The notes under the pieces are model-generated. The model saw only the letters and a program-made list of their open reading frames with translations, was not told the DNA's origin and made no database searches. A DNA stretch of 64,000 bases from Streptomyces minutiscleroticus (GTDB taxonomy: Bacteria; Actinomycetota; Actinomycetes; Streptomycetales; Streptomycetaceae). Below are positions 33,043-40,030 of this stretch, in pieces. The stretch covers positions 62,001 to 126,000 of the forward strand of contig NZ_BMVU01000022.1 in the NCBI RefSeq assembly GCF_014650875.1. Reading direction: 5' to 3'. The position numbers and the translations under genes were made by a program. Each line of letters begins with the position of its first letter. Position 1 is the stretch's first letter.

Positions 33043-34058
33043 CGAACGAGCACAGCCTCCACGGGCCGCTGGAGGACCCCGCCGCCGACGCCGGCCACGT
33101 CGGCCACCCGCCCCGGGTGGGCTTCTTCACCGACACCTCCGTCTGCATCGGCTGCAAGGCCTGCGAGGTGGCCTGCAAGACGTGGAACGACGTGCCCGAG
33201 GACGGCCTCGACCTGCTGGGCATGTCGTACGACAACACCGGCATGCTGGGCGCCTCCTCCTGGCGGCACGTCGCCTTCGTCGAGCAGGAGCGCCCGCTGG
33301 GCCGCCAGGACCCGGGCCTGGCCGCCCTGCCCACCGGCCCCTCCGTCACCGGCGTCCAGCAGGACGTGGTGGCCGAGGGGATGCGGCACGCCGAACGGGG
33401 CGGCGCCCAGCTGGGCACCGGACCGGTCGACGTGGGCTTCCCCTCCTTCGAGCTGCCCGGCGCGAGCACCGGAGCGGAGGGCCGTACCGACTTCCGCTGG
33501 CTGATGTCCTCCGACGTGTGCAAGCACTGCACGCACGCCGGCTGCCTCGACGTGTGCCCCACCGGGGCGCTGTTCCGCACCGAGTTCTCCACCGTGGTGG
33601 TGCAGCAGGACATCTGCAACGGCTGCGGCTACTGCGTGTCCGGCTGCCCGTACGGGGTGATCGACCGGCGGCCCGACGACGGCCGGGCCTGGAAGTGCAC
33701 CCTGTGCTACGACCGGCTGCGCGGCGGCCTGGAACCGGCCTGCGCCAAGGCGTGCCCCACGGACTCCATCCAGTTCGGCCCGCTGGACGAACTGCGCGAG
33801 CGCGCCGACCGGCGCCTGGAGCAGCTGCACGGGGCGGGCGTGGCCGAGGCCCGGCTCTACGGCCGCGACCCCGAGGACGGCGTGGGCGGCGACGGCGCCT
33901 TCTTCCTCCTCCTGGACGAACCGGAGGTCTACGGACTGCCGCCCGACCCGGTCGTGCCCACCCGCGACCTGCCTCGGATGTGGAAGTACGCGGGCGTGGC
34001 CGCCTCGGCGCTGCTGGCCGCGGCCGCCGCCGTGTTCGTGGGCGGAGGGAAGCGATGA
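33039..34058 (+). CDS. fdhB: Formate dehydrogenase iron-sulfur (beta) subunit
   Basis: A 339-residue ferredoxin-type subunit with cysteine groups for four [4Fe-4S] clusters: SVCIGCKACEVACKTWN, SDVCKHCTHAGCLDVCPTGA, DICNGCGYCVSGCPYGV and WKCTLCYDRL...ACAKACPTDSI. An insertion of about 70 residues separates the first and second groups (ERPLGRQDPGLAALPTGPS...), longer than in E. coli FdnH. A C-terminal hydrophobic helix (YAGVAASALLAAAAAVFVGG) should anchor it to the membrane. It passes electrons from the selenoprotein to the NrfD-like subunit. It overlaps fdhA (ATGA) upstream and the NrfD gene (ATGA) downstream. Confidence 0.95.
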   Translation: MTNEHSLHGPLEDPAADAGHVGHPPRVGFFTDTSVCIGCKACEVACKTWNDVPEDGLDLLGMSYDNTGMLGASSWRHVAFVEQERPLGRQDPGLAALPTGPSVTGVQQDVVAEGMRHAERGGAQLGTGPVDVGFPSFELPGASTGAEGRTDFRWLMSSDVCKHCTHAGCLDVCPTGALFRTEFSTVVVQQDICNGCGYCVSGCPYGVIDRRPDDGRAWKCTLCYDRLRGGLEPACAKACPTDSIQFGPLDELRERADRRLEQLHGAGVAEARLYGRDPEDGVGGDGAFFLLLDEPEVYGLPPDPVVPTRDLPRMWKYAGVAASALLAAAAAVFVGGGKR

Positions 34059-35140
34059 GCCAGGACGACGGGACCCTGCGGGAGCCGCGCAGCGACGCGG
34101 GCGCGACCGACTTCACGGCGCGCGTGTTCGCCTCGGGCCGGGGCGGCGACGACGGCGGACGCGAGCGGCCCGTCGTGCCGCGCGCGGAGTTCCGCTCCTA
34201 CTACGGCCGGCCCGTGCTGAAGCCGCCGGTGTGGAACTGGAAGATCGCCGCGTACCTGTTCACCGGCGGCCTGTCGGCCGGCGCCGCCCTGCTCGCGGCC
34301 GGCGCCGACCTGACCGGGCGCCCCGTCCTGCGCCGGTGGAGCCGCACGGGCAGCTCCGCCGCCCTGATGGCCAGCATGTACCTGCTGGTCGCGGACCTGG
34401 GGCGGCCCGAGCGCTTCCACCACATGCTGCGGGTCGCCAAGCCGAGCTCCCCGATGTCCGTCGGCACCTGGATCCTGGTGGCCTACGGGCCCGGCAACGT
34501 CCTGGCGGCCGCGGCCGACGTGCTGCCCGCCCGGGTGCGCGCCACCCTGCCGGGGCGGCTGCTGCGCCTGGCCGCCCGCCCGGCCGGACTCGCCTCGGCC
34601 GCCCTCGCCCCCGCGGTCGCCTCCTACACGGCGGTGCTGCTCTCCCAGACCGCCGTGCCCGCCTGGCACGACGCCCACCGCCACCTGCCGCTGCTGTTCA
34701 CCGGCTCCGCGGCGGCCAGCGGCGGCGGCCTCGGCATGCTGGTGGCGCCGGTGGCCGAGGCCGCCCCGGCGCGCCGGCTCGCCGCGGCCGGGGCGGCGGC
34801 GGAGATCCTCACGGCCCGGGCGATCGACCGGCGGCCCACCCTGGAGGCCGGGGCGTACACCACCGGGCGGGCCCACCGGCTGCGCAGGGCGTCGGAGTAC
34901 CTCACGCTGGGCGGCGCGGTGGCCGCGGTGACCCTCGCGCGCCGCAGCCGGCCGGTCGCCGCCGCGGCCGGCCTGGCCCTGCTCGCGGGCAGCGCCCTGC
35001 AGCGCTTCGGCGTCTTCGAGGCGGGCGTGGCGTCCACGAGGGACCCCGCCTACGTCGTGGTGCCGCAGCGGGAGCGCCTGGAGCGGAGGAAGGCCGCGCA
35101 GGACGGGCACCCCGGGCCCGCCCGGCCCGACGGGACGTGA
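34055..35140 (+). CDS. NrfD/PsrC-type membrane subunit of the formate dehydrogenase
   Basis: A 361-residue protein with about eight to nine membrane helices after a 50-residue soluble N-terminus (RSYYGRPVLKPPVWNWKIAAYLFTGGLSAG). That motif, and DLGRPERFHHMLRVAKPSSPMSVGTWIL, are diagnostic of NrfD/polysulfide-reductase membrane anchors. These carry electrons to menaquinone without heme, replacing the cytochrome b gamma subunit of E. coli FdnI. It is the last gene of the ATGA-coupled fdhAB-nrfD operon. A near-perfect hairpin follows, separating it from the convergent ferritin-like gene 40 bp away. Confidence 0.94.
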   Translation: MSQDDGTLREPRSDAGATDFTARVFASGRGGDDGGRERPVVPRAEFRSYYGRPVLKPPVWNWKIAAYLFTGGLSAGAALLAAGADLTGRPVLRRWSRTGSSAALMASMYLLVADLGRPERFHHMLRVAKPSSPMSVGTWILVAYGPGNVLAAAADVLPARVRATLPGRLLRLAARPAGLASAALAPAVASYTAVLLSQTAVPAWHDAHRHLPLLFTGSAAASGGGLGMLVAPVAEAAPARRLAAAGAAAEILTARAIDRRPTLEAGAYTTGRAHRLRRASEYLTLGGAVAAVTLARRSRPVAAAAGLALLAGSALQRFGVFEAGVASTRDPAYVVVPQRERLERRKAAQDGHPGPARPDGT

Positions 35141-35142
35141 CC

Positions 35143-35175
35143 CGGGGGCTCCGGCGCCGTCCGCCGGGACCCCCG
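35143..35175. terminator. Bidirectional terminator between the fdh operon and the convergent operon
   Basis: Two 6-bp stem segments (CGGGGG with CCCCCG and CCGGCG with CGCCGG) flank a two-base internal mismatch with a 5-base loop. It lies directly after the NrfD stop and before the minus-strand stop at 35180. Confidence 0.6.
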
Positions 35176-35179
35176 CCCC

Positions 35180-36442
35180 TCACATGAAGTTGCGGGTGTG
35201 CAGGGCGGAGAGCTCGGCCGCCTCGTCGGCGGGGAACCCCAGCCGGACGAGGCGGCGCTGCCGCCCCTGGTCCATGTCCGCGAGGAGCCGCTGGACGCGG
35301 CGGTGCCCCCGGCCGACGGCGGCGGGCTCCCAGCTCCCGGCGGCCAGGACGACGAGCGCGTCCAGGACGTCCTGGTTGAGCCCGGCGGTGTCCCGCAGCA
35401 CGTCGTGACGGCGCTCGACCGCGCCCCGCAGCCGGCCGCGCAGCCCCGGGTCCGCGGACGCCCGGTGCTCCAGGTGCGCCACCCCGAAGGCGACGTGGCG
35501 GGCCTCGTCCTGGTGGGCGAGGCGGGCCACCGCGCGGGTCACCGGGTCGGGCGCGTGGTGGTCCAGGAACGCCAGCAGGTTCAGGAAGCTGCCCTCGCCC
35601 AGGACGGAGAGCAGGAACGAGGCGAGCGCGAAGTCCGGTTCGGTGAGCAGGCTCGCGAGGGAGGCGCGCCCGCCGGCGGACGAGGTGCCCATCGCCGGCC
35701 GCCGCAGCAGGGCCCGCCGGGTGAACACCTCCACGTGCCGGGCCTCGTCCGCGGCCTGCACCGCCAGGAGCTGGACGACCTCCCGGAAGTGCGGGTGGAC
35801 CCGGGTCAGCAGCCGCGCCGGCACGACCAGGGCCGCCTGTTCGTTCTCCACCAGGTACGTCATGACCTGCACCACCGCCTCCTCGATCGCGGGTGGCAGG
35901 TCGAAGGGCGCGTCCCAGGGCACCGCGGTGGCGGGGTCCCACTGGGCCGCGGCCGCGTGGGCGTACAGCCGGGGGGCGAGGTCGGCCCACACCAGGTCCC
36001 GCTCGGCCAGGTCGAAGCCCGGGGCCGGCGCCCCCTCCTCGACCAGGGCGCCCCGGGCGGCCAGCCCCCAGCCGGGGTCGGGCGACGCGACGATCCCGTC
36101 CGGCGAGGGACCCCCGGCCCGCGCCGCGCGCGCCCAGCGGTCGAGGCCGTCGGGGCCGCGGCGCACCACCGCCCGGACGGGACCGCCCGGTGCCCGGCCC
36201 GGGGCCCCGCAGCCGTCCGGGCCGTCCACGGGGCGCACCTGGTGCCCCTGGCCGCGGCACCACGCGGCCAGATGGACCGTCAGGGCCGGGTCCCGGCCGG
36301 TCACCGCGAGTTCCCGCCCGGGCCCCAGCCCGGTCAGCGCCCGCCGCACCAGCAGGTGCCCGCCCTGGTCGAAGGGGAGGTCCGCCAGGTCGCAGACGGT
36401 CCGCAGGCCGTGCGGGCCGTCCCGGTCGGGGCCCCCGCTCAC
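35180..36442 (-). CDS. TusA-like / di-iron ferritin-like fusion protein
   Basis: A 420-residue protein of unknown function. Residues about 10-70 (LRTVCDLADLPFDQGGHLLVRRALTGLGPGRELAVTGRDPALTVHLAAWCRGQGHQV) resemble the TusA/SirA sulfur- or selenium-carrier fold, but the CPxP cysteine motif is replaced by PFDQ. The C-terminal half is a ferritin-like four-helix bundle with paired di-iron motifs: E in VENEQAALVV, DEARHVEVF, E in LGEGSFLNLL, and DEARHVAFG. That is the arrangement of AurF/R2-like oxygenases. The GTG overlaps the preceding PhnD-like gene (GTGA), so it is the last gene of the three-gene operon. It may oxidise a sulfur or selenium compound; this is inference. Confidence 0.8.
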   Translation of the reverse strand: MSGGPDRDGPHGLRTVCDLADLPFDQGGHLLVRRALTGLGPGRELAVTGRDPALTVHLAAWCRGQGHQVRPVDGPDGCGAPGRAPGGPVRAVVRRGPDGLDRWARAARAGGPSPDGIVASPDPGWGLAARGALVEEGAPAPGFDLAERDLVWADLAPRLYAHAAAAQWDPATAVPWDAPFDLPPAIEEAVVQVMTYLVENEQAALVVPARLLTRVHPHFREVVQLLAVQAADEARHVEVFTRRALLRRPAMGTSSAGGRASLASLLTEPDFALASFLLSVLGEGSFLNLLAFLDHHAPDPVTRAVARLAHQDEARHVAFGVAHLEHRASADPGLRGRLRGAVERRHDVLRDTAGLNQDVLDALVVLAAGSWEPAAVGRGHRRVQRLLADMDQGRQRRLVRLGFPADEAAELSALHTRNFM

Positions 36443-37290
36443 GGCCGGTAGTCCTCGGCCGTCACACGGCCCGCCGCGTCGTAGAAGCCCGTCTCCTCGA
36501 CCGCCGCCTCCAGGGCCGTGAAGCCCTTGGTGCGCCCCGGCAGCCAGGCGTTCAGGCCCTCCAGGTCGAACAGCCCTCTGACCTCGGGGTCGGCGGGGTC
36601 CATGCCGAGCAGCAGGTCGCCGAAGCGGTCGGTCAGCGACGCGGGCGCCGCGTCGTTGACGGCCATCACGCAGTGGTCGTACGGGGCGGTCGCGGCCAGG
36701 ATCCGGGTGCTGCCGGCCGGCAGCGTGCCCTCCCGGCCGAACAGCAGGTGGCTGGCGTCCAGCAGGCAGGCGGCCGCCGCCTCGCCCGCCAGCAGCGCGC
36801 GGGCCGCGTCGCGTTCGCCGCCGACGTGGTCGCCGTGCAGGCCGACCCCGACGTCGTGGCGGCGCACCCGCACGTCCTCCCCGGGCACCAGCCCCTCGGC
36901 GCGCAGCAGCGACAGGGGGAGGAGGGTGGCCTGCGGCGAGTCGACGGCGCCGACGGCCACCGTGCCGCCCTTCAGGTCGTGCAGGTTGACGTACGGGGCG
37001 TCGGCGCGCACCGCGACCACCGAGCGCAGACCGCGGTCGGTGTCCCGCATGACCAGGGGCCGCAGGTGCGCGCTGCGGTCCGCCGCCAGGCGCCGGCAGC
37101 GGATCCAGGCGAGCGGGGAGTTCCAGGCCGCGTGGACACGCCCCTCGACCAGGTCCTGCGCCTGCCGCTCGTAGTGGGAGTACAGGACGAAGTCGAAGGG
37201 CAGGCCCCGCCGGGTCAGCCAGGAGCGGAAGCCCGTCCAGACGGTCACCACCTTGGGGTCGTAGGCGACGGCACCCATCAGCAGTGTCAT
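36439..37290 (-). CDS. PhnD/SsuA-like periplasmic-binding-fold protein without signal peptide
   Basis: A 283-residue protein with the type-2 periplasmic-binding fold used by phosphonate, sulfonate and taurine receptors. The start is LLMGAVAYDPKVVTVWTGFRSWLTRRGLPFDFVLYSHY, followed by VEGRVHAAWNSPLAWIRCRR and DLKGGTVAVGAVDSPQATLLPLSLLRAEGL (the hinge and anion-binding loop). There is no signal peptide or lipobox and no ABC permease or ATPase gene nearby. It therefore probably works in the cytoplasm as a binding, sensing or chaperone subunit. It is overlapped by 4 bp on both sides, between the flavoprotein and the TusA/ferritin-like fusion. A small oxyanion or organo-sulfur/selenium ligand is plausible. 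Confidence 0.82.
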   Translation of the reverse strand: MTLLMGAVAYDPKVVTVWTGFRSWLTRRGLPFDFVLYSHYERQAQDLVEGRVHAAWNSPLAWIRCRRLAADRSAHLRPLVMRDTDRGLRSVVAVRADAPYVNLHDLKGGTVAVGAVDSPQATLLPLSLLRAEGLVPGEDVRVRRHDVGVGLHGDHVGGERDAARALLAGEAAAACLLDASHLLFGREGTLPAGSTRILAATAPYDHCVMAVNDAAPASLTDRFGDLLLGMDPADPEVRGLFDLEGLNAWLPGRTKGFTALEAAVEETGFYDAAGRVTAEDYRP

Positions 37291-38468
37291 GCGGTCCCCC
37301 CGAAGAGCGGCAGGCCCAGGCTGGCGCGGCCGGTGAAGTCGTACAGGGCCTGGGTGGTGGGCGCCATGACGCGGGCCGCGAGGGCGTCCCGGAAGCGGCG
37401 CTCGACGCCCAGGCCGCGGCGGAAGGCCGCACCGCCGCACAGCCGCATGACCCCGTCCGCGACCTCGGCCGCAGTCTCGGCCGCGACCGCCTTGACCTGC
37501 AGGACGCGCAGCATCGCGTCCTCCCGGCCGGTCTGCAGCGCGGCGAGCGTGTCGGCCAGGAACGTCCGCGCGGAGTCGGCACGCGTACGCAGCCGGGCGT
37601 AGGCGTCGCGCACCTGCGCCTGGTCCGCGAGGGTCTGGTCCAGGTGCCCGAGCCGGGCACGGGACAGATGGGCGCCCGCCTGCTCCAGGAGCGCCTCGCA
37701 CAGGCCCAGGCAGAAGGCGGAGTTCAGCACCAGGAAGTGGGGGAGCGCGGTGGCCAGAGCGATGTCCATGCCCTGCGCGTCGGCGCCGAGCATCGCCGCG
37801 CGGGGCACGGTGACGGCCTCGGCGGTGACCGGGCTCGAGGCGTTGCCGCGCAGTCCGAAGCCGTCGAAGGCGCCCCTGACCGTCAGACCGGGCGCGTCCC
37901 CCGGGACCAGCCACAGCGTCATGGGGCCCTCGGCGGCCAGGGGGCGGCTGGACCACACGTAGCTGTCGGCGTGCCCGGCGGCGGTCACCCAGCTCTTCTC
38001 GGCGTCGAGGCGCACCAGCTCGCCGCCCTCCGCCGAGGCGGTCCCCAGCGGCGCCCAGAAGTGGCTGCGGGACCCGGCCTCGGAGAAGGCCAGCGTGGTC
38101 AGGTGCCGCCCCTGGGCGACGGCCCGCCGTACCTCCTCGCCGCCGTGCGCCTCGACCACGGCCGTCGCGGCGTAGTGCATGAGCACCACCATGGCCGTGG
38201 ACGAACAGGTCCCGGCCAGCCGCTCGATCACGTGCGCGGCGGTGGCCAGTGACGCCCCCCGGCCCCCGGCCTCGGGGGAGCTGAGCAGCCCCAGCAGACC
38301 CGCGCGGCCCAGCGCCGCCACCCCCTCGGCAGGGAAGGCGCCGTCGCGGTCCACCGCGGCGGCCGCGGGGGCGACGGTGGACCCGATCACCCGGCTCAGG
38401 ATCTCGTCGAGGTCCCCCGGCGGGCCGCCGGGGGACGGGACGGTGGTCGCGGGGGCGGTGGAGAGCAT
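37287..38468 (-). CDS. Acyl-CoA-dehydrogenase-like flavoprotein
   Basis: A 393-residue acyl-CoA dehydrogenase superfamily protein. FGLRGNASSPVTAEAVTVPRAAML and LAFSEAGSRSHFWAPLGTA match FAD-binding segments. The C-terminal helical domain is present (VLQVKAVAAETAAEVADGVMRLCGGAAFRRGLGVERRFRDALAARVMAPTTQ). Classic mitochondrial-type catalytic glutamate placement is not clear. The sequence is closer in style to SfnB/DszC-like members that act as reduced-flavin monooxygenases on sulfur compounds. The ATG at 38468 is chosen; an in-frame GTG at 38579 is possible but has no ribosome-binding site. It is the first gene of the minus-strand operon that ends against fdh. Confidence 0.85.
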   Translation of the reverse strand: MLSTAPATTVPSPGGPPGDLDEILSRVIGSTVAPAAAAVDRDGAFPAEGVAALGRAGLLGLLSSPEAGGRGASLATAAHVIERLAGTCSSTAMVVLMHYAATAVVEAHGGEEVRRAVAQGRHLTTLAFSEAGSRSHFWAPLGTASAEGGELVRLDAEKSWVTAAGHADSYVWSSRPLAAEGPMTLWLVPGDAPGLTVRGAFDGFGLRGNASSPVTAEAVTVPRAAMLGADAQGMDIALATALPHFLVLNSAFCLGLCEALLEQAGAHLSRARLGHLDQTLADQAQVRDAYARLRTRADSARTFLADTLAALQTGREDAMLRVLQVKAVAAETAAEVADGVMRLCGGAAFRRGLGVERRFRDALAARVMAPTTQALYDFTGRASLGLPLFGGTA

Positions 38469-38693
38469 GGGCTGCCTGCCTAAGGGGTCGGGGAGGGCCT
38501 CGCTGAGGACCGCGGGCAACGCTAAGGGCCCCGTCCCGGCCGCCGGGGCGCTCCCGAGGATGTCCCGGGCCGGGTTCACCCGAAGGGACGCCCTCGGAAA
38601 GGTGCCCGCTGACCTGCGGGTCTCGTCGCACCACCGGACTGTCGGACCACCGGACCGACGAGCCGGCGTACGACCAGCCGGCGGACCGTCGGA

Positions 38694-39722
38694 TCAGCGC
38701 ACGACCAGCCGGTGCTCCCCCTCGGGGACGAGCTCGCCGACCACCGGCGCCCCGGGCACCTCCCCGGCCACCAGCAGACCGCCGGACGTCTGGGCGTCCG
38801 CGAGCAGCAGCCGGGCCGGCTCGTCCGTACGGCCGAAGTCGGTGTGCGGGGCGACCCAGCCGAGGTTGCGGCGGGTGCCGCCGCTGACGTACCCGTCCCG
38901 CACGGCCTCACGGGCGCCGTCGAGGAGGGGCACCGCCGCGGCGTCGACCACGGCGGTCACCCCCGAGGCGCGCGCCAGCTTGTACAGGTGCCCCAGCAGG
39001 CCGAACCCGGTGACGTCCGTCGCGCAGACCGCCCCCGCGGCCAGGGCGGCCGCCGCGGCGTCGCGGTTGAGCGCCACCATGGTCTCCACCGCCTCGGCGA
39101 AGACCTCGCCCGTGGCCTTGTGCCGGTTGTTGAGGACGCCGAGGCCCAGCGGCTTGGTCAGCGACAGCGGCACCCCGGCCCGGCCGGCGTCGTTGCGCAG
39201 CAGGCGCTCGGGGTCGGCGACCCCGGTGACCGCCATGCCGTACTTGGGCTCCGGGTCGTCCACGCTGTGGCCGCCCGCCACGTGGCAGCCCGCCTCGCCG
39301 GCGACGTCCAGGCCGCCGCGCAGCACCTCCCGGGCCAGGTCCAGGGGCAGCGTCCCGCGGGGCCACGCCAGCAGGTTGGTGGCGACCAGCGGGGAGCCGC
39401 CCATGGCGTAGACGTCGGACAGCGCGTTGGCCGCGGCGATCCGGCCCCAGTCGTAGGGGTCGTCGACCACCGGGGTGAAGAAGTCGGCGGTGACGACGAC
39501 GGCCCGCCCGCCGGCCCCGCCCGGCAGCCGCACCACGGCGGCGTCGTCCCCGCTGTCCAGGCCGACGATCAGGTCCCCGGCCAGCTCCGTACGAGGGGCG
39601 CCGCCGGTCAGCCCGGCGACGACCTCCTCCAGTTCGCCCGGCGGGATCTTGCAGGCGCAGCCGCCCCCCTGGGCGTACTGCGTCAGCCGGACACCGCCCT
39701 GCCGGACCGCTGTCGTCGTCAT
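38694..39722 (-). CDS. selD: Selenide, water dikinase
   Basis: A 342-residue SelD protein, which makes monoselenophosphate from selenide, ATP and water. The N-terminal YAQGGGCACKIPPGELEEV has the catalytic cysteine pair C22/C24 and K25. SGDDAAVVRLP and TADFFTPVVDDPYDWGRIAAANALSDVYAMGG are the metal/ATP motifs, and GHSVDDPEPKYGMAVTG and CATDVTGFGLLGHLYKLA complete the family pattern. Position 22 is Cys, so this SelD is not itself a selenoprotein. The gene is on the same strand as selB and selA but separated from them by the plus-strand Sec tRNA, so it probably has its own promoter. Confidence 0.96.
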   Translation of the reverse strand: MTTTAVRQGGVRLTQYAQGGGCACKIPPGELEEVVAGLTGGAPRTELAGDLIVGLDSGDDAAVVRLPGGAGGRAVVVTADFFTPVVDDPYDWGRIAAANALSDVYAMGGSPLVATNLLAWPRGTLPLDLAREVLRGGLDVAGEAGCHVAGGHSVDDPEPKYGMAVTGVADPERLLRNDAGRAGVPLSLTKPLGLGVLNNRHKATGEVFAEAVETMVALNRDAAAAALAAGAVCATDVTGFGLLGHLYKLARASGVTAVVDAAAVPLLDGAREAVRDGYVSGGTRRNLGWVAPHTDFGRTDEPARLLLADAQTSGGLLVAGEVPGAPVVGELVPEGEHRLVVR

Positions 39723-39857
39723 GCGTGCCTTCCTTCGCCGGCCGTCGCCCGGGGGGGTGGACGAGGGGAGGTGGGCGCGGCGCGGCGCGTTGCCGTCCGC
39801 CCGCCGCGGGGGTTCGATGGGTGCCCGGCCGGGCCGCGCGGGCGCGCGTCCGGCCGG

Positions 39858-39950
39858 GGAGACGTAAAGGTGCCTGGTGGCCTTCCCGGTCTTCAAAACC
39901 GAGGTGTCCGAGCAACTCGGGCAGGCGGGTTCGATTCCCGTCCGTCTCCG
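39858..39950 (+). tRNA. selC: tRNA-Sec (anticodon TCA)
   Basis: A 93-base tRNA gene. The acceptor stem pairs GGAGACG(T)A with T(C)CGTCTCC: nine positions with one T-C mismatch, longer than the usual seven. The anticodon arm is CGGT-CTTCAAA-ACCG with anticodon TCA at 39893-39895, reading UGA. A long variable arm (TCCGAG-CAA-CTCGGG) and the T arm CGGG-TTCGATT-CCCG follow. The discriminator is G. CCA is not encoded (CCG follows). The long acceptor, long variable arm and UCA anticodon together identify a selenocysteine tRNA. It lies between selD and selB, on the opposite strand to both. Confidence 0.95.
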
Positions 39951-40030
39951 CCGAGCGGCCCGGCCGGGGTGCGCGGACGCGACGGTCCGCACCCCGGCCG
40001 GCGCCTTCGCGCGGGGCGGCGCGGCCCGCA

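Noticed and set aside
35180..36442. Simple ferritin or rubrerythrin
   Set aside because: No rubredoxin-type cysteines, and the N-terminal TusA-like half is not part of ferritins.
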